Assembly: GCF_900108335.1 (NCBI RefSeq)
Contig: NZ_FNVT01000001.1
Coordinates: 486,907 to 550,906 of the forward strand
From: Nonomuraea solani
GTDB lineage: Bacteria; Actinomycetota; Actinomycetes; Streptosporangiales; Streptosporangiaceae
DNA length: 64,000 nt
Direction: 5' to 3'
Below are positions 49,674 through 58,928 of the stretch, piece after piece. Position numbers and translations under genes: made by a program. A model generated the notes under the pieces. That model searched no databases. It worked only from the letters and a program-made list of their open reading frames with translations, and was not told where the DNA came from. Position 1 is the first letter of the stretch. Each line of letters begins with the position of its first letter.

Positions 49674-50351
49674 TCAGACGTCGAGCCGCGCGGCCCGGTC
49701 ACTCCCGCCCACGATCACCGCCCCCGGCCGCGCCTGTGCGGCCCACGCGTTCGGCACGGTCGAGAGCGCCAGCACCCGATCGTAGGGCCCGCGCTCGGGG
49801 CACCCGCGCACGCAGTCGCCGACGACCAGGTGCGGCCGGACCCCGGCGGCGGCCAGGTTGCGGCCGGCGACGGCGGCCACCCCGGCGTCCTCCTCGACCG
49901 AGGTCACGTTGCCCGACTCGCCCGTCAGCCGGCAGAGCAGCGCGGTGATCCACCCGCTGCCCGTGCCCACCTCCAGCACCCGCTGCCCGGGCCGGGGATC
50001 GAGGAGTTCGAGCAGGTCGACGACGGCGCTGGGGGCGGGGTTGACGCAGGTGTAGGCCATGCCGCGGCCCTGGCGGAGCGGGGTGGCGATCGGCTTGCCG
50101 GAGTAGACGGCGTCCCACCAGGCCGGCGGATCGGCCTCGCGGTCGATCGGCACGGCGCCGCCGTGGTCGTCGAGCGCCAGGCCCACGGAGGGGACGAACC
50201 AGTGGCGGGGCGCCTTCCGCAGCGCCTGCACGATGGGGCCGGTGGCAGGCGGGCGTCGTTCGCCGATCGCCGCGATCATGGCCTCGAGTCGCCAGGCGAT
50301 GTGGGGCAGCATGGTCGAGCTTCGCTGGGTACCGCCGTCATGCCTGCTCAC
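49674..50351 (-). CDS. Protein-L-isoaspartate O-methyltransferase family protein
   Basis: GTG 50351 is preceded by GGAGGAGG, supporting 225 aa. The methyltransferase motif I is VLEVGTGSGWITALL. Other conserved parts are RHWFVPS, the PCMT segment TCVNPAPSAVVDLLE (usually TISQP-like) and DRVLALSTV. It likely methylates L-isoaspartyl residues, or is a variant since the canonical TISQP loop is changed. Upstream on the plus strand lies a phosphotransferase remnant. Confidence 0.85.
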   Translation of the reverse strand: MSRHDGGTQRSSTMLPHIAWRLEAMIAAIGERRPPATGPIVQALRKAPRHWFVPSVGLALDDHGGAVPIDREADPPAWWDAVYSGKPIATPLRQGRGMAYTCVNPAPSAVVDLLELLDPRPGQRVLEVGTGSGWITALLCRLTGESGNVTSVEEDAGVAAVAGRNLAAAGVRPHLVVGDCVRGCPERGPYDRVLALSTVPNAWAAQARPGAVIVGGSDRAARLDV

Positions 50352-50456
50352 AGCGCCTCCTCCGCCGGGCGAATGCTAAGGGTGACCGTACGGGCACAGA
50401 TCGTACTGTGGCAAGGTGGTCGATGAAATACACCGGCCATCCGGCATGCTGGGCCC

Positions 50457-50564
50457 ATGCCCGAAACACCCCTCCCTGGCGGGTTCGTGAATGCCGTTGT
50501 CCGCGTCGACGACACCGCCCGCCGTCGCCGCCCCGAACTCGAACGAGCCCTGGAGGTCAGTTGA
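50457..50564 (+). pseudogene. N-terminal remnant of an aminoglycoside-phosphotransferase-like gene
   Basis: ATG 50457 opens 35 codons reading MPETPLPGGFVNAVVRV, then DDTARRRRPEL, and stops at 50564. The LPGGFVNAVVRVGDTVRR-like opening is typical of the start of APH-family kinases. Everything after the first ~30 residues is missing and the frame runs into the end of the M48 gene. It is a fragment, not a functional gene. Confidence 0.4.
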
Positions 50565-52047
50565 CGGAGGGCTCCAGCATGGGGACGTAGTCGTGGCGCA
50601 TGCCGTGGTCGCCCAGCCACCGCCGCAGCCCGCTCACCGCCGCCGGATCGGCCGCCACCTGCGCCGCGTACTCCGACAACGCCACCTCCTCCCCGTCATC
50701 GAACAGCAGCTTCGACGGCCCCGACCACGACAGCGTCCACTTGGCCTCCCCGAGCTGGATCAGCACCGCCTCCAGCGCCTGCCCCAGCACCCCGGCCAGC
50801 AGCGTCTCCGACGCGTTCCAGCCCTGCTCCAGCAGCTTGGCCTCCAGCTCGGCCTGCCGGCCCCGCGCGATCGCCTCGAAGGCGGCGTCCAGGTACGGCC
50901 GCGAGGCCCCCATCACCTGCTGCCCGGCCATCGCCAGGTCGTGCAGGGCGTCGGCGTTGCGGCCGGCGTACATGCCCTGCTCCACCAGCTCCTCCCACGA
51001 CACCGGCCGCAGCGACGTCAGCGCCTCGGCCGACCACATCGACCGCTCCACCGCGTGCACCGCCAGGTTCGCGTCCTGCAGCAGTGTCAGGGCCGAGCGC
51101 GGGTCCGGCACGTGCTGCGGCTCCGGCAGGTGCTCGATCGCGGCCAGGCGCTCGGCCAGGCTCGGATGCGAGTCGTACGGGGACACCTCCTCCGGCTCCT
51201 CGCCCAGCCGGGCCAGCTCGGCCTGCCGCTCCGGGTCGCTCATCAGCGCGTGGAAGCCCCCGAACACCGCCGCCGGCCTGAACCCGCCGACGCCGGCCAG
51301 GGACAGGTAGTTGCTGACGTACAGGTCCCAGCCCATGGAGGTGGAGTGGATCTTGCGCAGGGCGCCCGCCATCGCCTGCCGGCCGCCGATCGCGACGGCG
51401 AACTGGTCGGCCTCCAGCTCCTGCTTGCGCGAGACGGCCTGCGAGATCCGCAGGTAGAGCTTGGCGTACCAGGTGAACAGGCGCTGGATGAACGGATGGT
51501 TGCGCAGGCCCTGGACGGTCGCGATGAGCGAGACCCGCCCCCGGTAGACCGGTGCTCCCAGGCGGGTGTGCGCGCCGCTGTAGTGGCCGAGCTCGTGCCC
51601 GAGCACCGCGCGCAGCTCGTCCACCGTGAGCGTCTGCAGCAGCGGCAGGCCGATGAACATGCGTCGCCGGGTCGCCTTCATGCCCAGGAACCTGGTGTCC
51701 TCGGAGACGGCCGCGTTCACCTCGGCGACCAGGCGGATCTCGTCCGGGGGCGCCGTGCGTACCCGCTGGGCCAGGTCCTCGACCGTCTGCCACAACGTCG
51801 GCTCGTGTTCGCGCCCGACCGGCACGCCGGGCTGCTCGCCGTCGCGGCGGCGGCTCACCATGACGAGCGCGCGGACGAGCGCCCCCGCCGCTAGTGTCAG
51901 CACGATCGCGAACTTGACGGTGTTGGCGTGGAAGTCGACCAGAAGCAGGACGTCGAAGAAGATGGCGGCGACCAGGAAGAGGCCGACCAGCACGTAGAAG
52001 CCGGCGAGCAGGGTAAAGGCCAGCACTGCTCGGAACGCTGTCGTCAT
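50557..52047 (-). CDS. Membrane-bound M48 family metalloprotease
   Basis: Two N-terminal helices (about 8-36 and 42-64) anchor a 496-aa protein with the HExxH zinc site HELGH (151-155) and the third ligand region ELEADQ (about 210-215). It has the layout of HtpX/Ste24-like proteases, with a long C-terminal region that is not part of the catalytic core. It probably takes part in membrane-protein quality control. It is divergent from dgt. Confidence 0.92.
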   Translation of the reverse strand: MTTAFRAVLAFTLLAGFYVLVGLFLVAAIFFDVLLLVDFHANTVKFAIVLTLAAGALVRALVMVSRRRDGEQPGVPVGREHEPTLWQTVEDLAQRVRTAPPDEIRLVAEVNAAVSEDTRFLGMKATRRRMFIGLPLLQTLTVDELRAVLGHELGHYSGAHTRLGAPVYRGRVSLIATVQGLRNHPFIQRLFTWYAKLYLRISQAVSRKQELEADQFAVAIGGRQAMAGALRKIHSTSMGWDLYVSNYLSLAGVGGFRPAAVFGGFHALMSDPERQAELARLGEEPEEVSPYDSHPSLAERLAAIEHLPEPQHVPDPRSALTLLQDANLAVHAVERSMWSAEALTSLRPVSWEELVEQGMYAGRNADALHDLAMAGQQVMGASRPYLDAAFEAIARGRQAELEAKLLEQGWNASETLLAGVLGQALEAVLIQLGEAKWTLSWSGPSKLLFDDGEEVALSEYAAQVAADPAAVSGLRRWLGDHGMRHDYVPMLEPSVN

Positions 52048-52083
52048 GGGGGAGGGCTCCCGGGGAAGGGGTTCTCGCGAGGC

Positions 52084-52117
52084 TTGACATTAGCGGAGAC
52101 GGGAAACTGGATAAAAT
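52084..52117 (+). promoter_or_regulatory. Possible promoter of dgt
   Basis: TTGACA (52084-52089) and TAAAAT (52112-52117) lie upstream of ATG 52128, but the 22-base spacing is too long for an ordinary pair. Transcription from TAAAAT would begin only a few bases before the start codon, suggesting a nearly leaderless mRNA. Confidence 0.35.
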
Positions 52118-52127
52118 TACTGCACTG

Positions 52128-53348
52128 ATGCCGTACTACGACGAGCATGACCAAGAGCGTTGGGTTCCGGAACTTCCCGGCAATCCCGGACGCACCGCGT
52201 TCGAACGGGACAGGGCTCGCGTGCTGCACAGCGCCGCCCTGCGCCGCCTGGCGGCGAAGACGCAGGTCGTCGGCCCAGGGGAGACCCTCGGCGGCGGCCA
52301 GCACATCCCGCGCACCCGGCTCACGCACTCCCTCGAATGCGCCCAGGTGGGCCGGGAGATGGGCGCCACCCTCGGCGTCGACCCCGATCTGGTGGAGACC
52401 GCCTGCTTGGCCCACGACCTGGGGCACCCGCCCTTCGGGCACAACGGCGAGGTGGCGCTCAACGCGCTGTCGGCCTCGTGCGGCGGGTTCGAGGGCAACG
52501 CGCAGAGCCTGCGGCTGCTCACCCGGCTGGAGGCCAAGGTGCTCACCGGGGACGGGCGCAGCGCCGGGCTCAACCTGACGCGGGCGGCCCTGGACGCCTC
52601 GATCAAGTACCCGTGGACGTGTGACAAATCACCCAAATTCGGTGTGTACGACGATGACCTGCCCGTGTTCCGGTGGATCAGGGAGGGCGCGCCGGAGGGC
52701 CGGGTGAGCTTCGAGGCGCAGATCATGGACTGGGCCGACGACGTGGCCTACTCCGTCCACGACCTGGAGGACGCCCTGCACTCCGGGCACGTCACGCCCG
52801 AGGCCCTGCAGTCGCCCACCGAGCGTGCGCAGGTCTGCCAGATCACCCGCACCTGGTACGCCCCCGGCGCCGACCTCAACGAGCTCGAAGACGTCTTCGC
52901 CAAGCTCATCGCCGACCCCCTCTGGCCGCGTCGCTTCGACGCCACGATCGCCGACCTGGCCGGCCTCAAAGCGCTCACGAGCGGACTCATCGGCCGCTTC
53001 TGCCAGTCCGCGCAGACCGCCACCAAAGAGGTGTACGGCTCCCGCCACCGCGCCGACCTCGTCGTGCCCCACGCCACCCGGCTGGAGTGCGCCCTGCTCA
53101 AGGGCATCACCGCCCACTACGTGATGACCACCGAGGACCACAACGCCAACCAGGCCAGGCAGCGCGACCTCATCACCGAGCTGGCCTCCCTGATCACCCT
53201 GGGCGCGCCGAGGACGCTGGAGCCGGCCTTCCGGCCCGCGTACCTGACGGCGAAGGACGACGCGGCGCGCGTCCGCGTGGTGATCGACCAGATCGCCTCG
53301 CTCACCGACACCTCCGCCGTAACCTGGCACCGCAGGTTGGCCACCTGA
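52128..53348 (+). CDS. dgt: Deoxyguanosinetriphosphate triphosphohydrolase-like protein
   Basis: The 406-aa HD-domain protein carries the metal-binding motifs RLTHSLEC (His67) and LAHDLGHPPFGHNGE (His96-Asp97), plus DWADDVAYSVHDLED. It is the dGTPase-like enzyme commonly encoded upstream of dnaG in actinobacteria, and it would hydrolyse dNTPs to nucleoside and triphosphate. Its N-terminus (RTAFERDRARVLHSAALRRL) is typical. A short oxidoreductase/M23 insert separates it here from dnaG. Confidence 0.95.
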   Translation: MPYYDEHDQERWVPELPGNPGRTAFERDRARVLHSAALRRLAAKTQVVGPGETLGGGQHIPRTRLTHSLECAQVGREMGATLGVDPDLVETACLAHDLGHPPFGHNGEVALNALSASCGGFEGNAQSLRLLTRLEAKVLTGDGRSAGLNLTRAALDASIKYPWTCDKSPKFGVYDDDLPVFRWIREGAPEGRVSFEAQIMDWADDVAYSVHDLEDALHSGHVTPEALQSPTERAQVCQITRTWYAPGADLNELEDVFAKLIADPLWPRRFDATIADLAGLKALTSGLIGRFCQSAQTATKEVYGSRHRADLVVPHATRLECALLKGITAHYVMTTEDHNANQARQRDLITELASLITLGAPRTLEPAFRPAYLTAKDDAARVRVVIDQIASLTDTSAVTWHRRLAT

Positions 53349-53393
53349 CACAACCCGCTTTCCGGATGACTCCCGCGGGCGGATACTGCGCCC

Positions 53394-54551
53394 ATGGCCA
53401 CATATGTGATCGTCGGCGCCGGGCTGGCCGGAGCCAAGGCCGCGCAGACGCTGCGCGAGGAGGGGTTCGACGGGGAGATCGTGCTGATCGGCGCGGAGAC
53501 CGAACGGCCCTACGAGAGACCGCCCCTGTCGAAGAGCTACCTGCAGGGCAAGAGCGAACGCGAGAAGATCTTCGTCCACACCCCCGAGTGGTACGCGGAC
53601 AACAACGTGGACCTCCGGCTCGGCATGCGGGTCACCCGGATAGAGCCGGACCACCACCTGATACGCCTCAGGGACGGGTCGCGCCTGCCGTACGACAAGC
53701 TGCTCGTCGCGACCGGCGCCGTGCCGAGACGCCTGCCGGGGCCCGGCTACTACCTCCGCACCGTCGAGGACAGCGAGGCTCTGAGGGCGCACTTCGCCGC
53801 CGACGCCCGCGTGCTCGTCATCGGCGCCTCCTGGATCGGCCTGGAGACCGCGGCGGCCGCGGTCGAGGCCGGCTGCTCCGTCACCGTCGTCGAGCCCGAA
53901 CCCACCGCGCTCAACCGCGCGCTCGGCCCCGAACTCGGCGAACTGTTCGCCCGCCTGCACGCCGGCAAGGGCGTGGACCTACGCTTCGGCACCGCCGCCG
54001 CGGAGATCACCGAGACCGGCGTGCGCCTCAGCTCGGGCGAGCGGCTCGCCGCCGACCTCGTCGTGGTCGGCATCGGCGCCGCGCCCGAGGTCGGGCTCGC
54101 CCGAGACGCCGGCCTCGAAGTCGGCCAGGGCATTCGCACCGACGCCGCCCTGCGCACCTCACACCCCGACGTGTACGCCGCCGGCGACGTGGCCGAGTTC
54201 TTCCACCCCCGCTACGAGCGCCACCTCCGCGTCGAACACTGGGCCAACGCCCTGCACGGCGGCCCGGCCGCGGCCCGCTCCATGCTCGGCCAGGAGGTGT
54301 CCTACGACCGGCTGCCCTACTTCTACACCGACCAGTACGACCTCGGCATGGAGTTCTCCGGCGACATCGAGGGCTACGAGGAGATCGTCTACCGCGGTGA
54401 CCCGGAGAGCATGGAGTTCATCGTCTACTGGCTGCGCGGCGGCCGGGTGATCGCCGGCATGAACGTCAACGTCTGGGACGTCGTGGACGACATCCAGGAG
54501 CTGATCACCTCGGGCGTCATTGTGAACCAAACGGAGCTATCGAAGGGGTGA
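53394..54551 (+). CDS. FAD/NAD(P)-dependent oxidoreductase (ferredoxin/rubredoxin reductase type)
   Basis: The 385-aa protein has the FAD fold VIVGAGLAGAKAAQTL, the NAD(P) fold VLVIGASWIGLETAA, the ATG motif LLVATGAVPR and the second FAD motif VYAAGDVAEF. Its length and the C-terminal IVYWLRGGRVIAGMNVNVWD fit the ferredoxin reductases of oxygenase systems. No ferredoxin gene is adjacent. The last 35 bases overlap the end of the convergent M23 gene. Confidence 0.93.
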   Translation: MATYVIVGAGLAGAKAAQTLREEGFDGEIVLIGAETERPYERPPLSKSYLQGKSEREKIFVHTPEWYADNNVDLRLGMRVTRIEPDHHLIRLRDGSRLPYDKLLVATGAVPRRLPGPGYYLRTVEDSEALRAHFAADARVLVIGASWIGLETAAAAVEAGCSVTVVEPEPTALNRALGPELGELFARLHAGKGVDLRFGTAAAEITETGVRLSSGERLAADLVVVGIGAAPEVGLARDAGLEVGQGIRTDAALRTSHPDVYAAGDVAEFFHPRYERHLRVEHWANALHGGPAAARSMLGQEVSYDRLPYFYTDQYDLGMEFSGDIEGYEEIVYRGDPESMEFIVYWLRGGRVIAGMNVNVWDVVDDIQELITSGVIVNQTELSKG

Positions 54552-55407
54552 TCACCTCGGGCGGGTCGCCCTGGTCGCGGGTCTTCCTGGGCTTCGGGGT
54601 GCTGCTGCCGCTCGGCTGGGACTGAGGTGTGATCGCCTGCCTGCCGGCGCACTGGACGGTGCAGCCCGGCGTCTCACCGAGCTTGCCGCGCAGCTTCAGC
54701 GTCTCCTCCCTGGGGGAGTAGGTGCGGTTGCCCGAGTCCCAGGCGTCCAGGTAGTCCCACGGCTTGACCATGCCCCTGCGCACCCACCAGAAGGCCGGGC
54801 CGGTCTTCCACGAGATCGCGAAGTAGAGGTTCGGCCCGGTGTCGCGGGCGTTGCCCGTCCGGCCGATCCGCCCGAGCAACTGGCCCGCCTTGACGCGCGC
54901 GCCCGGCTTGACGCCGTCGGCCACCGAGTCGAGGTGGCCGCCGAGGTAGCGGACGCCGTCGTCGCCGATGATCGTGACGAACTTGCCCTCGCGGTCGGCG
55001 CCCGCGTCCGTGGCCGGGTTCCACCGGTTCTGGAGGCTCACCTCGTCGACGACGCCTTCGATGGGCGCCACGAACCCGCACCCCTGCTTGGCCCAGATCG
55101 TCGTCTTGGGCAGCACGAGGAGCTTGCGCTGGTAGGTCGTCTTACAGCCCTTCACCGGGAAGGTGTAGCTGTACTTCGACAGCTTCGGCGGCGGCACCTT
55201 GATCGCGTCGCCGCCCGTGGGGGGCTGCTCGGCGGACTGGTGCTCGACGTCCGGGATCGTGGCCGTCACCTCCGGCGTGCCCGTCACCGGGGCCGTGGAG
55301 GGCGACTGCGCGCTGACCCCGGCCAGCCCCGTGGCCTGCGTGCAGGCGCCGGTCATCAGCAGAGCGCCCATGACGGCCGCCCATCGTCCGAAATGCCCCG
55401 ATCGCAT
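54517..55407 (-). CDS. Lipoprotein with degenerate M23 (LytM) domain
   Basis: ATG 55407 gives 296 aa with a lipoprotein signal (LLMTGAC, Cys at about residue 22); the frame extends to 55440. A long linker is followed by a LytM fold (FVAPIEGVVDEVSLQN, KFVTIIGDDGVRYLGGHLDSV, VKAGQLLGRIGRTGNA). The zinc site is incomplete. The first HxxxD motif is missing and the usual HxH near the end reads NLYF, so only the His in GGHLDS remains. It is probably inactive as a peptidase and may act like the EnvC/NlpD-type activators. It is convergent with the oxidoreductase gene and divergent from dnaG. Confidence 0.85.
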   Translation of the reverse strand: MRSGHFGRWAAVMGALLMTGACTQATGLAGVSAQSPSTAPVTGTPEVTATIPDVEHQSAEQPPTGGDAIKVPPPKLSKYSYTFPVKGCKTTYQRKLLVLPKTTIWAKQGCGFVAPIEGVVDEVSLQNRWNPATDAGADREGKFVTIIGDDGVRYLGGHLDSVADGVKPGARVKAGQLLGRIGRTGNARDTGPNLYFAISWKTGPAFWWVRRGMVKPWDYLDAWDSGNRTYSPREETLKLRGKLGETPGCTVQCAGRQAITPQSQPSGSSTPKPRKTRDQGDPPEVITPSIAPFGSQ

Positions 55408-55576
55408 GGTCTCCACCCGTGTCACCGTTTCCACCGACAACCTTTACCTTTGTAGCCGACCGGGCGACCTCGCATAGCCGCTTTCCCCCTTTAGCAGCCC
55501 AGTGGTAACCCCCTCCTTCCCCGCGAGGGGGCCGAGGGGGCGGGAACCGTCGGTGGGGCGGATTAGACTCACCGGC

Positions 55577-57418
55577 GTGGCTGGCCGGATCCGTGATGTC
55601 GACATCGCCCTCGTACGCGAGCGCTCCCCCATCGCCGACGTGATCGGCGAGCACATCCAGTTGCGCAACGCCGGAGGTGGCAACCTCAAGGGCTTGTGCC
55701 CGTTCCACGACGAGAAGAGCCCGTCGTTCAACGTCACCCCCGAGCGGGGGATGTATTACTGTTTCGGCTGCTCAGAGGGCGGCGACGTGATCACGTTCGT
55801 CGAGAAGACCGAGCATCTGACGTTCGGCGAGGCCGTCGAGCGGCTGGCGCAGCGGGCCGGCGTCCAGCTCCAGTACGAGCAGGGCGGCTACGTTCCCAAG
55901 CGCGACCACGGCGAGCGGGCCCGGCTGATCGAGGCGCACAAGGCGGCGGCCGAGTTCTACGCGGGCAAGCTGTTCGGGCCCGACGCGGCGCCCGGGCGGC
56001 GGTTCCTGTCGGAGCGCGGGTTCGAGCGGGCCGACGCCGAGATGTTCGGGGTGGGTTACGCGCCGGCCGAGTGGGAGGCGCTCACCCGCCATCTGCTCGG
56101 GCGCGGGTTCTCCGCCGACGAGATCGTCAAGGGCGGGCTGGCCAAGGAGGGCCGCCGGGGGCCGATCGACCGGTTCCGTGGGCGGCTGATCTGGCCTATT
56201 AGGGATGCTACGGGCGATGTGATCGGATTTGGCGCCCGGAAGTTGCTCGATTCCGACGATGGGCCGAAATATCTGAATACACCTGACTCCCCGCTTTACA
56301 AGAAGAGCCAGGTCCTTTATGGGATCGATCTCGCCAAACGAGAGATCTCCAAGCGCGCGCAGGCGGTGATCGTCGAGGGCTACACCGACGTCATGGCCTG
56401 CCATCTCGCCGGCGTGCCGACCGCCGTGGCCACCTGCGGCACCTCCTTCGGCGAGGAGCACATCAAGATCCTGCGCCGGTTCCTGCTCGACCAGGCCGAG
56501 TTCCGTGGCGAGGTGATCTTCACCTTCGACGGCGACGCGGCGGGGCAGAAGGCGGCGCTGCGGGCGTTCGCCGACGAGCAGAAGTTCGTCACGCAGACCT
56601 ACGTCGCGGTGCAGAGCGACGGGCTCGACCCGTGCGACCTGCGCATCAAGCAGGGCGACGCGGCGGTGCGCGACCTGATCGCGAGCAGGGAGCCGCTGTT
56701 CCAGTTCGCGATCAGGAGCACGATCTCCCGCTACGACCTGCGCAGCAACGAGGGCAAGATCGCCGCCCTCGACGCCGCCGCGCCCATCGTGGCCGGGATC
56801 AAGGACGTCGGCCTGCGCAAGCGCTACGCCATCGACCTCGACCGGTGGCTGGGGTTCATGGACGAGCGGTTCGTCATGCAGCGCATCGCCGAGGTGTCCG
56901 GCGCCCAGCAGGGCCGGCAGCAGCGGGCACCCAAGGCGGCCCCGCTCGACCCGAGCGTGCGGGTGGAGGGCGAGCTTCTCAAGCTGGCCGTCCAGCGCCC
57001 CGCGCTCCTCGGGCCCCGCTTCGACGCCCTAGACGCGCAGGCGTTCACCACCCCCGACCACATCACCCTGTACAACGTCATCACCGCCGCCGGCGGCCTG
57101 ACGGCGGCCGGGCACGGCGGGCGGGAGTGGGTCGACCGGCTGCTGGAGCACGCGCACGAGGACGGGGCGCGCGGGCTGGTGACCCGGTTCGCGGTCGAGC
57201 CGATCCACGCCGACGCGCACGCCGAGGAGCGCTACGCCGGCGACATCCTGACGGCCGTCGAGGCCATGCCGGTCGACCGGGCCATCGCTCAGGTGAAGTC
57301 GCGCATCCAACGACTCAATCCGGTCGAGGAGCAGCAGGAGTACAACAAGTTGTTCGGTGAGCTGGTGGCCCTGGAGCAGCAGCGCCGGGTCCTGCGTACC
57401 CGCGTCGCGGGTAGCTGA
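55577..57418 (+). CDS. dnaG: DNA primase
   Basis: GTG 55577 (MAGRIRDVDIALVRERSPI, the usual primase N-terminus) gives 613 aa; the frame is open to 55502. The zinc-binding CHC2 site is Cys41-His44 (CPFH) with Cys62-Cys65 (CFGC). The Toprim metal-binding motifs are VIVEGYTDVMA and FTFDGDAAGQKA. The helicase-binding C-terminal domain is present. It lays RNA primers for replication. No strong ribosome site is visible, which is common for this gene in actinobacteria. Confidence 0.97.
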   Translation: MAGRIRDVDIALVRERSPIADVIGEHIQLRNAGGGNLKGLCPFHDEKSPSFNVTPERGMYYCFGCSEGGDVITFVEKTEHLTFGEAVERLAQRAGVQLQYEQGGYVPKRDHGERARLIEAHKAAAEFYAGKLFGPDAAPGRRFLSERGFERADAEMFGVGYAPAEWEALTRHLLGRGFSADEIVKGGLAKEGRRGPIDRFRGRLIWPIRDATGDVIGFGARKLLDSDDGPKYLNTPDSPLYKKSQVLYGIDLAKREISKRAQAVIVEGYTDVMACHLAGVPTAVATCGTSFGEEHIKILRRFLLDQAEFRGEVIFTFDGDAAGQKAALRAFADEQKFVTQTYVAVQSDGLDPCDLRIKQGDAAVRDLIASREPLFQFAIRSTISRYDLRSNEGKIAALDAAAPIVAGIKDVGLRKRYAIDLDRWLGFMDERFVMQRIAEVSGAQQGRQQRAPKAAPLDPSVRVEGELLKLAVQRPALLGPRFDALDAQAFTTPDHITLYNVITAAGGLTAAGHGGREWVDRLLEHAHEDGARGLVTRFAVEPIHADAHAEERYAGDILTAVEAMPVDRAIAQVKSRIQRLNPVEEQQEYNKLFGELVALEQQRRVLRTRVAGS

Positions 57419-57728
57419 CCCACACCCGGTTTGATAACGGTTCGGCCGCGATCGCAAGCGGTATACCCGGGCGGTTGACCAGGGAATTTGGCGCGGTCCA
57501 ACGGATGACAAAGTGATCGGACAAGGGAGTCGGGGCCGCGAAAGAGTTGCGTCCGGCCAGCGGAGGTCACCGGGCGCGCGAATCCAGACCGCGTAATTGA
57601 CTTTACTTTCCTGATCAAACTCAGGCTAAACCTTATTGCGATCTCAAATCGGTAAGGACGATCGTCTTACCTTCGGTGACAAAAATGGGTCTGCCATTTG
57701 ATGGAACCAATACTGCAGACTGTCTCCC
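57419..57728 (+). promoter_or_regulatory. Sigma-factor leader region with promoter-like and inverted-repeat elements
   Basis: This 310-base gap has no gene. TTGACT (57597-57602) is a good -35 candidate, but a matching -10 at normal spacing is not obvious. TTGACC at 57473-57478 is another. GGTAAGGACGATCGTCTTACC at 57651-57671 is nearly palindromic around ACGATCGT and lies 57 bases before the GTG start, so it may be an operator or leader hairpin. Confidence 0.4.
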
Positions 57729-58877
57729 GTGGGTGCATCGGTGCTGCCAAGCGGGCCGCCATCGGTAGATCAGGTGGCGGACCTCGTCGCGAAGGGAAGG
57801 GAGCGCGGAAGCGTAACCGTCGATGACGTCGCAGCCGCGCTTGACCGATCCGAGTTGCCGTCCGACGCGCTGGAACGCGTCGTGCGAATGCTCGCCGAGA
57901 ACGGTGTGGAGGTCCTCGAGCCCCAGGGCGATGAGGAGACCACCCGCGCCGATGAGGAAGACGTAGGCAAGCGGGCGCCGACCAGCGATCTTGTCCGTAT
58001 TTATCTGCGGGAGATCGGCCGTGTGCCACTGCTGACCGCTGAGGAGGAGGTGGAGCTCGCCAAGTCGATCGAAGCCGGCCTGTTCGCCGAGGACAAGCTG
58101 GCCAACGGGGTCTCGCGTCTGGCCTTCCCGGAGTTCAGGGAGCTCGTCTGGCAGGGCACGCGAGCCAAACAGCGGCTCATCGAAGCCAACCTGAGGCTCG
58201 TGGTGTCGATCGCCAAGCGTTACGTGGGCCGCGGCATGCTGTTCCTGGACCTGATCCAGGAGGGCAACCTGGGACTCATCCGGGCGGTCGAGAAATTCGA
58301 CTATACGAAGGGCTACAAGTTCTCCACGTACGCGACCTGGTGGATCAGGCAGGCGATCACCCGGGCGATCGCCGACCAGGCGCGCACCATCCGCATTCCG
58401 GTGCACATGGTGGAGACCATCAACAAGCTCGTCAGAGTCCAGCGCCAGCTCCACCAGGACCTCGGCCGCGAGCCGATCCCCGAGGAGATCGCCAAGGAGA
58501 TGGACCTCCCTGTCGATCGCGTGGTGGAGATCCAGCGCATCGCCCAGGAGCCCGTGTCGCTGCAGTCGCCGATCGGCGAAGAGGATTCGGACCTCGGTGA
58601 CTTCATCGAGGACGCCGACGCCGTGGTGCCCATGGAGGCCGCCGCCTTCATCATGCTGCAGGACCAGCTCGACGACATCCTGGCCACGCTGTCGGACCGC
58701 GAGCAGCGCATCATCCAGCTCCGCTTCGGCCTGGCCGATGGACATCCGCGCACGCTCGAGGAGGTGGGCAGGGAGTTCGGGGTCACGCGGGAGCGCATCC
58801 GCCAGATCGAGTCGAAGACCCTGGCCAAGCTCCGCCACCCGACGCGCGCGCAGATGCTGCGGGACTACCTGGACTGA
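57729..58877 (+). CDS. RpoD/HrdB-type RNA polymerase sigma factor
   Basis: The 382-aa sigma-70 protein has region 1.2 ([22 protein letters not shown]), region 2 ([20 protein letters not shown] and [20 protein letters not shown]), region 3 and region 4.2 ([20 protein letters not shown], then [15 protein letters not shown]). The N-terminal extension is short (about 85 residues with an acidic stretch), so it may be a principal or an HrdB-like group 2 sigma. Its place behind dnaG recalls the dnaG-rpoD pairing of the macromolecular synthesis operon. GTG 57729 is the start. Confidence 0.95.
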   Translation: MGASVLPSGPPSVDQVADLVAKGRERGSVTVDDVAAALDRSELPSDALERVVRMLAENGVEVLEPQGDEETTRADEEDVGKRAPTSDLVRIYLREIGRVPLLTAEEEVELAKSIEAGLFAEDKLANGVSRLAFPEFRELVWQGTRAKQRLIEANLRLVVSIAKRYVGRGMLFLDLIQEGNLGLIRAVEKFDYTKGYKFSTYATWWIRQAITRAIADQARTIRIPVHMVETINKLVRVQRQLHQDLGREPIPEEIAKEMDLPVDRVVEIQRIAQEPVSLQSPIGEEDSDLGDFIEDADAVVPMEAAAFIMLQDQLDDILATLSDREQRIIQLRFGLADGHPRTLEEVGREFGVTRERIRQIESKTLAKLRHPTRAQMLRDYLD

Positions 58878-58886
58878 TACGTGCGT

Positions 58887-58922
58887 GAGAACGGGCCCGG
58901 GCCGACGCCCGGGCCCGTTCTC
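58887..58922. terminator. Strong bidirectional hairpin terminator
   Basis: GAGAACGGGCCCGGGC (58887-58902) pairs perfectly with GCCCGGGCCCGTTCTC (58907-58922) across a 4-base CGAC loop. It lies between the sigma factor and the convergent GlnH-like gene. The tail is GTTCGTTC. Confidence 0.8.
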
Positions 58923-58928
58923 GTTCGT

